The notes: generated by a model not told the origin, from the letters alone. A stretch of 6,201 nucleotides of DNA from Nitrosotalea sp. (GCA_022545805.1 JAKEIJ010000154.1:1-6201); one strand, 5' to 3'; positions 1 through 5,654 are shown, counted from the stretch's first letter. A program made the numbers and translations.

Positions 1-1
1 A

Positions 2-226
2 GTAATCAACATAAACTGTTCAACTGAAAAGCTTGACGGATTCAGTGGTCACAGCGATTACAATCAATTAATGTCATACATACACCGACTACGACCAAAG
101 CTCAGACGAGTTATTGTAAACCACGGTGAGAGACGCAAGTGTGAAAACTTGGCAAGCTCTGTGCACAGGATGTTTAGAATTGCAACAACATGTCCTCAAG
201 TGCAAGAAGGAATTAGATTACTTTAG
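2..226 (+). CDS. aCPSF1 (FttA-type) beta-CASP ribonuclease, C-terminal part only
   Basis: Only the last 74 codons are present; the frame runs in from the left edge (first full codon GTA at base 2) and ends at TAG 224-226. The translation carries GFSGHSDYNQL, the beta-CASP motif B region with the histidine at bases 50-52, and VNHGE, the motif C zinc-ligand histidine at 122-124. It ends in the family's typical tail (KCENLASSVHRMFRI, then the terminal IRLL). These features fit archaeal CPSF1 better than archaeal RNase J. Known role of the family: a metallo-beta-lactamase-fold endo/exonuclease that cleaves nascent transcripts at U-rich sites and terminates archaeal transcription. The KH domains and the catalytic HxHxDH motif would lie outside the window. 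Its last 9 bases overlap the end of convergent sepF. Family assignment is good; the subgroup (aCPSF1 versus aCPSF2) is inferred from the tail. Confidence 0.88.
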   Translation, partial: VININCSTEKLDGFSGHSDYNQLMSYIHRLRPKLRRVIVNHGERRKCENLASSVHRMFRIATTCPQVQEGIRLL

Positions 227-496
227 ATCGTATTCTGCTCGCCAGATCTTTACACCAGATGGAGTCACAATGATTCTCTCTTCTCCAAGTCTTGCAATAT
301 CTGCATCAGCATTTTTTGCAATGTTGTAAATTTCCTCAACAGCCTTTCTCAGCTCGTCCACATTTTTTTGTGCAAGCGGGGTTACCCTGAGAACCAGAAT
401 CATTCCCTTTTTGATGTCCTCTTTTACACTATGCACATCGCTATAGTCCCTCAAAGTTATTGCCTTGAGATAGGTCGGAGCCTTTTGCTGTTGCAT
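218..496 (-). CDS. sepF: Archaeal SepF, FtsZ-associated cell division protein
   Basis: A 92-residue protein from ATG 496-494 to TAA 220-218. The whole chain is one SepF (DUF552) globular domain: beta strand YLKAITLRDYSDV (9-21), strand GMILVLRVTPL (31-41), a helix with DELRKAVEEIY (47-57), then the family signature DADIARLGEERIIVTP (64-79) and a KIW end (83-85). In archaea SepF anchors FtsZ to the membrane and acts as a dimer. Family members usually carry an N-terminal amphipathic membrane helix, but here only about 8 polar residues precede the fold. The start is fixed by the lack of any ATG/GTG/TTG in frame between 496 and an upstream TGA (538-536), and by a TATA-like box at about 545-537. 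Its 3' end overlaps aCPSF1. It lies 70 bases downstream of the ThiI-like gene on the same strand, so some read-through is possible. Confidence 0.9.
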   Translation of the reverse strand: MQQQKAPTYLKAITLRDYSDVHSVKEDIKKGMILVLRVTPLAQKNVDELRKAVEEIYNIAKNADADIARLGEERIIVTPSGVKIWRAEYDLK

Positions 497-536
497 ACTT
501 TCTAAACGATCAACTCCCCCAAAAAGTCTTTCTAGT

Positions 537-545
537 CAAATATAC
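537..545 (-). promoter_or_regulatory. Predicted TATA box of sepF
   Basis: On the minus strand the sequence reads GGTATATTT (545 to 537). An archaeal TATA box centred about 26 bases upstream of transcription start would put the start near 515, giving a leader of about 20 bases before the ATG at 496. A G-rich GGGGGAG (520-514) lies at the predicted 5' end of the RNA, too far from the ATG to be a normal Shine-Dalgarno site. This is pattern-based, with no transcript data. Confidence 0.5.
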
Positions 546-566
546 CTTACAGACTAGCTTCCGTGG

Positions 567-1571
567 CTAAATTCTATACTGCAGGTATTCTGGTTCTGTG
601 ATACCACCGGTTACAATCTCCGACTTGGTACCATTCTTTTCTGTCAGTACAATACCTTCCTTGTCCCTTGGTGCATCAGAGTAACGTAGCGCGATAGCTG
701 CAGCTAATTTCATATTTTTCTCAGAATCTTGTCCGCGCAACAATGAGATCGGACCGACATGATCTTTTGCATCAAACAAAACATCGCCAGGCAATGCAAG
801 TGCTTTTATCATTTCATTTTCGTCCTTGTGTCTTCCTACAATGAATTTTGTGGTATCATCAAATCTAAAGTGTCTTCCAATTTTTAGCAAGTCAATGTCA
901 TTTGTGTTTGGATTTTCAGTATGCTTGAAGAGATCTTTTGCGCGAATTGCAAATGCAGGATCAGTAAGTAAACATCCACCTCCAGCATTTGGAGGATTGT
1001 CAAAACCAAACTCTTGTGCCATCTTCAATTGTTCTTTTCTAGAACGTCCTCGGATCATGCCAAGGTTCTCTCGCTTGATCAAACCATCAAGCTCAGGTTT
1101 TGTCGGTGGCAACAATGCTGCAGATAACGGTCTTACGATAACCCCTTCTAGGCCGGATTCTTTTTCTATCGTCTTCAAAGCTGGAGCAAATTGACTCATT
1201 GGTCTCTGGCCCAACACCTCACCTGATATTATAAATTCAGCACCAATCTCATCCATCACTTTTTTTCCTGCCTTGAACATCATGGAGCGGCAGTCAATGC
1301 ATGGATTCATTCCAGAACCGTAACCGTGTTTTGGATGTTTTAGCATCTCGATATAATCATCGCCAAGATATACAGTCTTCAAGTCAACACCCAAAGAATC
1401 TGCAGTCTCTCTAATTTCAAATCCGCATCCTCTACCACAATCAAAATCACAAAACGGAGTCTTGATTGCAACAGCAGTTACATCAAATCCTTGGTTCTGC
1501 ATCATCTTTACAGCTAACCTACTATCAAGTCCTCCTGACAATAACGCTACAACTTTCTTTTTCTCTTCCAC
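567..1571 (-). CDS. PP-loop ATPase, ThiI-like predicted tRNA thiolase with Fe-S-type cysteines
   Basis: A 334-residue protein from GTG 1571-1569 to TAG 569-567. The N-terminal PP-loop SGGLDS (12-17) marks an adenylating ATP pyrophosphatase of the ThiI/MnmA/TtuA class, which activates a tRNA uridine for sulfur insertion. Further conserved blocks are NPCIDC (89-94), GEVLGQRPMSQ (117-127), PLSAALLPPT (148-157), GRSRK (175-179) and GGGCLLTDP (197-205). The last ~115 residues look like the NFACT-R-related domain found fused to archaeal ThiI-like proteins. C91, C94 and C200 form a CxxC-plus-C set like that binding a [4Fe-4S] cluster in TtuA/NcsA; C41, C45 and C49 (CxxxCxxxC) are extra. No THUMP or rhodanese domain is seen, so bacterial-style ThiI chemistry is unlikely. 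The frame is open to ATG 1637, but that start would add 22 unconserved residues and lie upstream of the predicted TATA box. The exact tRNA target is unknown. Confidence 0.85.
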   Translation of the reverse strand: MEEKKKVVALLSGGLDSRLAVKMMQNQGFDVTAVAIKTPFCDFDCGRGCGFEIRETADSLGVDLKTVYLGDDYIEMLKHPKHGYGSGMNPCIDCRSMMFKAGKKVMDEIGAEFIISGEVLGQRPMSQFAPALKTIEKESGLEGVIVRPLSAALLPPTKPELDGLIKRENLGMIRGRSRKEQLKMAQEFGFDNPPNAGGGCLLTDPAFAIRAKDLFKHTENPNTNDIDLLKIGRHFRFDDTTKFIVGRHKDENEMIKALALPGDVLFDAKDHVGPISLLRGQDSEKNMKLAAAIALRYSDAPRDKEGIVLTEKNGTKSEIVTGGITEPEYLQYRI

Positions 1572-1611
1572 AAAACCACAGGGTCTTTTTCCAATATCTA
1601 AACCTTCCAGC

Positions 1612-1622
1612 AAATATAAAAT
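1612..1622. promoter_or_regulatory. Shared TATA element of a divergent promoter pair
   Basis: The element reads AAATATAAAAT on the plus strand and ATTTTATATTT on the minus strand; both resemble an archaeal TATA box. With the usual 26-27 base spacing, plus-strand transcription would begin near 1644, only about 2 bases before the TTG of the peptidase (a leaderless transcript). Minus-strand transcription would begin near 1591, about 20 bases before the GTG of the ThiI-like gene. The two predicted starts agree with the start codons chosen from protein similarity. No TSS data are available. Confidence 0.5.
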
Positions 1623-1645
1623 GGTACAATGATACAACTATCACA

Positions 1646-2707
1646 TTGAACCAGCGAAGAAAGAACCTTTTGAAATATTGCAATAAAATAGGATGCGATG
1701 CACTTGTTGCGTTCGAGCCTGAAAATCTATTTTACATGACTGGATTCTGGGGAGAGGCAATCGGAATACTTGACAAGAACGGCTGCACCATCATAGCACC
1801 TGAGCTTGAAATAGGAAGGGCAAAGGAGGATTCCACTGACTGTGATGTGGTAAAGTCCGAGCGCGGTAAAGGTTCCATTGGAACCGTAATCAACAGATTG
1901 CAAAAAAACAAGGTCTGCACAGACAGCGACAGTTTTGGTATCGTATCAAGCCTGAAAAAATCCATATCAAAGGTGGAATCATCAACTGATCCTTTCTATC
2001 GCGCAAGGGAGGTAAAAGATTCACAAGAGATTGTCATACTGCAAAAGGCATCCTCGATACTTGATGAGATGTATGAGATGTGTGTTGATACAATGATGAT
2101 CGGCCAGACAGAAGCACAACTTCAGTCTATACTAATGCAGTATGGAATGGAGCGGGGAATGTTTGCAACTGGATACAAGTCAACACTAAATCCATTAATC
2201 ATAGCAGGCGGACCAAACGGTTCTCTGCCACATGCACAAGTTACTGACAGAAAATTCAAGAGCGGTGACATGGTTGTAGTTGATCTTACCTTACGATATC
2301 AAGGATATGTCTCTGATGCAACAAGAACATTTGGTATCGGTAAAGTATCTGATGAAGCAAAAAAAGTCTACGAGATCGTACGTCAATCACAAGAAGCAGG
2401 ACTGAAAGCTGTCAAGCCAGGAACTTCATGCAAGTCTGTTGATGATGCTTGCAGAAATGTAATTGAAAAGAAACACTATGGAAGATTTTTCATCCACTCG
2501 ACAGGCCACGGAATCGGACTAGAAGTTCACGAGCTGCCAAATATCAGTCCATCAAGCAAAGCAGTACTAACAAAGAACATGGCAGTTACAGTGGAACCAG
2601 GAATATACATTCCAAAAAAGTTTGGCATAAGAATTGAGGATTCTGTAATTGTTGGAAACAAGGTAAACGTGATGCACAAGTTTACAAAAGAACTAATCAC
2701 AGTATGA
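1646..2707 (+). CDS. M24 family metallopeptidase (Xaa-Pro aminopeptidase/dipeptidase)
   Basis: A 353-residue protein from TTG 1646-1648 to TGA 2705-2707. It cleaves N-terminal X-Pro bonds or dipeptides in the cytoplasm using two metal ions. The N-terminal creatinase-like domain spans about residues 1-115 (with ALVAFEPENLFYMTGF). A linker carrying REVKDSQEI (from R121) leads into the pita-bread catalytic domain. All five metal ligands are present: D213 and D224 (VVDLTL / SDATRTFG, 11 apart as usual), H288 (HSTGHGIG, followed by LEVHELP), E317 (TVEPGIY) and E331 (IRIEDSV). The frame is open back to 1466, but that stretch is antisense to the ThiI-like gene and would add about 60 unlike residues. 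TTG 1646 fits the family N-terminus and lies just after the start predicted from the TATA box. Whether it is an aminopeptidase P or a prolidase cannot be told from sequence. No signal peptide is seen. Confidence 0.9.
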   Translation: MNQRRKNLLKYCNKIGCDALVAFEPENLFYMTGFWGEAIGILDKNGCTIIAPELEIGRAKEDSTDCDVVKSERGKGSIGTVINRLQKNKVCTDSDSFGIVSSLKKSISKVESSTDPFYRAREVKDSQEIVILQKASSILDEMYEMCVDTMMIGQTEAQLQSILMQYGMERGMFATGYKSTLNPLIIAGGPNGSLPHAQVTDRKFKSGDMVVVDLTLRYQGYVSDATRTFGIGKVSDEAKKVYEIVRQSQEAGLKAVKPGTSCKSVDDACRNVIEKKHYGRFFIHSTGHGIGLEVHELPNISPSSKAVLTKNMAVTVEPGIYIPKKFGIRIEDSVIVGNKVNVMHKFTKELITV

Positions 2708-2723
2708 TGGTATCATATCATAC
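2702..2723. repeat. Inverted repeat GTATGAT-N8-ATCATAC, candidate operator
   Basis: Two perfect 7-base arms (2702-2708 and 2717-2723) are separated by 8 bases. The left arm covers the stop codon of the peptidase, and the repeat ends about 10 bases before the predicted TATA box of the nickel/cobalt permease. The inner hexamers GTATGA and TCATAC equal the half-sites of the E. coli NikR operator, but are 10 rather than 16 bases apart. As RNA it could fold as a 7-bp hairpin followed by a short U-rich stretch, so a terminator role for the peptidase is the alternative. Confidence 0.45.
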
Positions 2724-2733
2724 AGCAAATTTC

Positions 2734-2742
2734 TTATACAAA
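2734..2742 (+). promoter_or_regulatory. Predicted TATA box of the nickel/cobalt permease
   Basis: TTATACAAA lies 48 bases before the TTG start at 2790. A start about 26 bases downstream of its centre would fall near 2764, leaving a leader of about 25 bases that holds an AAGGGAAG purine tract (2776-2783) as a possible weak ribosome-binding site. A small inverted repeat (2744-2755) lies between this box and the predicted start. This is pattern-based only. Confidence 0.4.
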
Positions 2743-2743
2743 T

Positions 2744-2762
2744 GTAATTCATTACATGCATG
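2744..2762. repeat. Two small palindromes between TATA box and predicted start
   Basis: GTAAT-TC-ATTAC (2744-2755, perfect 5-base arms) is directly followed by the perfect 8-base palindrome CATGCATG (2755-2762); they share the C at 2755. They sit where a bound repressor would block RNA polymerase at the permease promoter. Short palindromes are common by chance in A/T-rich DNA, so function is unproven. Confidence 0.3.
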
Positions 2763-2789
2763 ATTTCGCGGTATCAAGGGAAGATCTAG

Positions 2790-3599
2790 TTGACAGACTA
2801 TTGGTCTTTTATCTTGGTCTCAATTCCTGTTATGGTACTATTTGGTATACGCCATGGATTGGACGTTGACCATATCACTGCAATCGATAATCTTGTCAGG
2901 TTACATCATGCAACAAAAAAATCAAGACTGGTAGGTGCTGGGTTTAGTTCTGGCCACATGGTATCAGTTCTTGCCGAGATGGTATTCATCATTTACGTGG
3001 TTGGTAGTATAACCAGCTCAGGAAATATCCAGTTCTGGGGAGGAATTACAGGCACAATAGCGCTTGGTGCCATTGGTGGAGTAAACATCTATGCAATGAA
3101 AAAATGGGGCAAGAGCGGTTCTGCAATACTTGCAAGCAAGGTTTTAGGCAAAATAGGAGTCTTGGGCCCAGTTGGCTCTTCTTTTGTGACAGGAATGGTA
3201 TTTGGACTAGGCTTTGATACTGCGACACAGATTTCTGCAATCATAATATCTGCAGTGGCATCAGCTACTGCAGGAATCCAGACAGCTCTAATTCTCTCAG
3301 GATTTTTCGCACTAGGTATGATCCCAGTTGATACACTGGACAGTGTCATGATTCGTTCCGTGTTCTCTAGAATATTTGATACCAAGGGTTTCAGATACAT
3401 GGCATATGGGTTAAGTGGAGTGGCACTTTTTGTTGCGGTACTTGAATCATATTCTACAATATCAGGCAATGATATACTTTCGCCATTGACAGGTCCTGTC
3501 TTGGCAGGTTCCATACTTGCCGTATCATTTGGTTATGCATTTGCAACAAGAAAGAAAAAGTTACAGCATCATACTGAAAGCTCTAAGGAAAAACTCTAG
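2790..3599 (+). CDS. Nickel/cobalt permease, NiCoT (HoxN/NixA) family
   Basis: A 269-residue, strongly hydrophobic protein from TTG 2790-2792 to TAG 3597-3599. It takes up Ni2+ or Co2+ across the cytoplasmic membrane. The family signature HX4DH is present as RHGLDVDHITAIDN (H22, D27, H28), followed by SGHMVSVL (54-61), FGLGFDTATQI (138-148) and FFALGMIPVDTLDSVM (172-187), all hallmark NiCoT blocks. About seven membrane segments are visible (roughly 7-27, 49-72, 82-103, 124-146, 150-180, 203-223, 232-252), then a basic tail with a His pair. It is shorter than bacterial HoxN (about 350 residues); the HX4DH helix is the first here rather than the second. The start is forced: TAG (2787-2789) immediately precedes TTG, and the next in-frame ATG (2832) would break the first helix. 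Ammonia oxidisers need Ni for urease and Co for B12; selectivity cannot be read here. Its end overlaps coaBC by 4 bases. Confidence 0.9.
   Translation: MTDYWSFILVSIPVMVLFGIRHGLDVDHITAIDNLVRLHHATKKSRLVGAGFSSGHMVSVLAEMVFIIYVVGSITSSGNIQFWGGITGTIALGAIGGVNIYAMKKWGKSGSAILASKVLGKIGVLGPVGSSFVTGMVFGLGFDTATQISAIIISAVASATAGIQTALILSGFFALGMIPVDTLDSVMIRSVFSRIFDTKGFRYMAYGLSGVALFVAVLESYSTISGNDILSPLTGPVLAGSILAVSFGYAFATRKKKLQHHTESSKEKL
3550..3593 (-). terminator. T-tracts after coaBC on the minus strand
   Basis: Read on the minus strand, a run of five T (3593-3589) begins two bases after the coaBC stop, and a second T-rich stretch lies at about 3562-3550. Both are inside the 3' end of the permease. They are candidate U-tract terminators of the CoA operon, but also reflect the permease's lysine-rich tail. 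Confidence 0.3.
3596..3599. other. CTAG shared by two convergent stop codons
   Basis: The palindrome CTAG gives TAG to the permease on the plus strand (3597-3599) and TAG to coaBC on the minus strand (3598-3596). The two genes therefore overlap by 4 bases with no spacer, and each transcript must end inside the other gene. Confidence 0.95.
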
Positions 3600-4828
3600 C
3601 TGATTCTCTTTTCAATTTCTTTTCTGATAAATTTTGCAACTTTGGATTTTTCCTTCCATCCAGATTCAGTGGTATTTTTCAAATCAATTGATATTACATT
3701 GTTGTAACCAGAATTTTCCTTGTATCTTTTTGTTCCAATGTCGTTTGCGATAACCAGGTCACAGTCTGCTTGTACAATTTTCTCTCTTGCTTTTTTTATC
3801 AACTGTTCCTTGGAGATGCCAGTCTCTGCCTTGAATCCAACAAGGAAGACATTTTTTTGGATCTTTTTGATACCGTTTATCATCTTTGGAACTTTTTTCA
3901 TCTTCAACGAAATTCTGGACAGATCGCTGTCAAGTTTGGTCTTGCTTGGTTTTTCTGGAGTATAGTCTGATACAGCAGCAGCAAGTATTACGATATCCCA
4001 CTTTTGTCTCATCTCTTTTTTTACCGCCTCGCTCATCTGCGAACTGGTCTTGACGTGTACCACTTTGGCGCCTTTTGGAGGCATCTCTGTGCCTGGGCCA
4101 TAGATCATGGTAACCTTGGAGCCTGCTGAGACAAACTCTGATGCAAGCAATACTCCAGTCTTGCCAGTACTCTGGTTTGTAATCACTCTCACGGGGTCGA
4201 TGTATTCTATAGTAGGTCCTGCAGTTATCAAGACCTTTTTTCCCTTCAAAACAGGTGACGCGCCAAACCTTTGCAGGATAACATCAAGTATTTCTTCGGG
4301 TTCTGCTGCCTTTGCTTTTCCCTCGATAAATTTTGGAGAGATAAATGCAACTTTATTTTTTAAAAATTCAATGTTGGATACTACCGCAGGATTTTCATAC
4401 ATTGCCTGGTGCATCGCAAGTGCAATTATGATTGGAATCTTGGAGCCAAGCCCTACACTCAGTACCGTAGATATCGGTGTGTCATCGATACCGTTTGCAA
4501 GTTTGCCTAACGTATTTGCAGTACATGGATATACGACAATAAGATCTGATTGTTTGTAGTCTGCAACTTTGATGTGCTCCAGGTCTCCAGTAAGTTTTGT
4601 TATTACAGAATTTCCAGTTGCCCACTTGAAATAACTTGGCTGAATCAAATCAGTTGCAGCCTTGCTTGCAACACAGGTGACATCTCCGCCATGTCGCATC
4701 AGTAATCTTGCAAGCTCAATTGACTTGTAAGCAGCAACACTTCCAGATATGCACAAGACAATTTTTTTTCCTGCAAGTTCTGTACCGTCAGAGCCCACTA
4801 TATCTAATGAAGGATGTTTTTCAACCAA
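3596..4828 (-). CDS. coaBC: Bifunctional phosphopantothenoylcysteine decarboxylase / phosphopantothenate-cysteine ligase
   Basis: A 410-residue protein from TTG 4828-4826 to TAG 3598-3596. It joins cysteine to 4'-phosphopantothenate (CoaB) and decarboxylates the product with FMN (CoaC), giving 4'-phosphopantetheine. CoaC domain (about 20-188): CISGSVAAYKS (26-36), catalytic His H85 (EHIKVA), PCTANTLGKLANGIDD (101-116) and the clamp AMHQAMY (138-144, the counterpart of bacterial PAMNxxM). The bacterial flap cysteine region is replaced by EGKAKAAEPEEI (169-180). CoaB domain (about 195-410): ITAGPTIEYIDPVR (201-214), NQSTGKTG with catalytic-position N218, AAAVSDYTPE (283-292), candidate nucleotide-reactive lysines K296/K298 and GFKAET (331-336). 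It overlaps panB by 8 bases; an in-frame TGA at 4840-4838 bars any longer start, and GTG 4798 is the only later candidate before the fold. Length and domain order are normal. Confidence 0.95.
   Translation of the reverse strand: MVEKHPSLDIVGSDGTELAGKKIVLCISGSVAAYKSIELARLLMRHGGDVTCVASKAATDLIQPSYFKWATGNSVITKLTGDLEHIKVADYKQSDLIVVYPCTANTLGKLANGIDDTPISTVLSVGLGSKIPIIIALAMHQAMYENPAVVSNIEFLKNKVAFISPKFIEGKAKAAEPEEILDVILQRFGASPVLKGKKVLITAGPTIEYIDPVRVITNQSTGKTGVLLASEFVSAGSKVTMIYGPGTEMPPKGAKVVHVKTSSQMSEAVKKEMRQKWDIVILAAAVSDYTPEKPSKTKLDSDLSRISLKMKKVPKMINGIKKIQKNVFLVGFKAETGISKEQLIKKAREKIVQADCDLVIANDIGTKRYKENSGYNNVISIDLKNTTESGWKEKSKVAKFIRKEIEKRIS
3605..3626 (+). terminator. T-rich tract, candidate termination region of the permease
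   Basis: Just after the permease stop, the plus strand is rich in T (runs TTTT, TTT and TTTT within about 22 bases), inside the 3' coding end of coaBC. Archaeal termination uses U-tracts, which are also targets of aCPSF1. The tract encodes the lysine-rich C-terminus of CoaBC, so it may be a by-product of coding. Confidence 0.3.
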
Positions 4829-5654
4829 TTTCTTTTTTCAACCTTTCAAGTTCAGATTTTTCCATCAAAAAAGAATGTTCTGCTCCGGGAAACTTGCCTG
4901 ATGTTACATCACTTTTGTATGACTGGACTGCTTGGATAACATCAGAAGACAATTCAAGATATCTTTTTGCAAATTTTGGTTTTATCTTTTCATACAATCC
5001 AAGTAAATCATGGACAACAAGCACCTGCCCGTCACAGTCAGGCCCAGAGCCGATTCCAATGGTAGGAATACTGACAGAATTAGAAATAATCTTTGATACC
5101 TCCCTTGTTACCATCTCAAGTGTAATGCAAAAGGCGCCTGCCTTTTCTAGCGCCTTGGCAGAATCAATCAACCTCACTGCAGCATCTTTTGTCTTTGCCT
5201 GGACCTTGTAGCCTTCCTGTACTGTAGTAGTCTGGGGCTGGAAACCTATATGACCCATCACAGGTATACCAATTTCCACAATGGCATGTATGGTATCTTT
5301 CATTTCAGTGCCTCCCTCCAGTTTGACTGCATCTGCACCAGACTTGACAAGCCTTCCTGCATTCTCAATTGCCTGAGACTTGCTTGACTGGTATGACATG
5401 AATGGCATGTCTGCAACAACTAACGCATTCTGTCTGCCTCTTGCAACTGCTTCAGTAAACAAACACATCTGGTCCATCGTAACCGGTATGGTATTATCAT
5501 ATCCCAACATCACCATCCCTGCACTGTCGCCTACAAGCAACATGTCAACTCCTGCCTTGTCGCATAGCTGTGATGTGGTATAATCATACGCAGTGATTAC
5601 AGTAATCTTTTTGGAATTTTTCATTGACAAGATATCTCTGACAGATTTAGACAT
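4821..5654 (-). CDS. panB: 3-methyl-2-oxobutanoate hydroxymethyltransferase (ketopantoate synthase)
   Basis: A 277-residue protein from ATG 5654-5652 to TGA 4823-4821, a normal length for the family. It transfers a one-carbon unit from methylene-tetrahydro(methano)pterin to 2-oxoisovalerate, the first committed step to pantoate. The TIM-barrel motifs are intact: ITAYDYTTSQL (20-30), VGDSAGMVMLG (41-51) with metal ligand D43, VADMPF (80-85) with D82, VKLEGG (110-115) with K111 and E113, MGHIGFQPQ (133-141) with H135, catalytic E180 in ITLEMV, and GIGSGPDCDGQVLV (about 200-213). Translation begins inside the end of the ligase gene with a good Shine-Dalgarno site. It sits between two other CoA genes and is surely co-transcribed with them. 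No defect is seen. Confidence 0.96.
   Translation of the reverse strand: MSKSVRDILSMKNSKKITVITAYDYTTSQLCDKAGVDMLLVGDSAGMVMLGYDNTIPVTMDQMCLFTEAVARGRQNALVVADMPFMSYQSSKSQAIENAGRLVKSGADAVKLEGGTEMKDTIHAIVEIGIPVMGHIGFQPQTTTVQEGYKVQAKTKDAAVRLIDSAKALEKAGAFCITLEMVTREVSKIISNSVSIPTIGIGSGPDCDGQVLVVHDLLGLYEKIKPKFAKRYLELSSDVIQAVQSYKSDVTSGKFPGAEHSFLMEKSELERLKKEIG

Noticed and set aside
126..329. Plus-strand open frame spanning the aCPSF1 end
   Set aside because: It is out of frame with the recognised aCPSF1 tail and then antisense to sepF; no recognisable protein.
1621..1632. ATG at 1621 as an alternative peptidase start
   Set aside because: It is in another frame and meets TGA after three codons.
1572..1637. 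Extended N-terminus of the ThiI-like protein from ATG 1637
   Set aside because: It adds 22 residues not typical of the family before the PP-loop and would start upstream of the predicted TATA element at 1612-1622.
1466..1645. Extended N-terminus of the peptidase from ATG 1466
   Set aside because: The extra 60 residues are unlike any creatinase domain, lie antisense to conserved ThiI-like coding sequence and upstream of the predicted promoter; TTG 1646 fits better.
2708..2789. tRNA or other structured RNA in the largest intergenic gap
   Set aside because: No T-loop, cloverleaf or CCA end can be drawn; only short palindromes and a probable promoter are seen.
3089..3514. 141-codon minus-strand frame opposite the permease
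   Set aside because: The plus strand carries clear NiCoT motifs throughout; the reverse frame has no family resemblance.
4107..4559. 150-codon open frame opposite coaBC
   Set aside because: Antisense shadow of a well-conserved gene with no recognisable motif or start signal. The other plus-strand frames over coaBC, panB and the ligase were rejected for the same reason.
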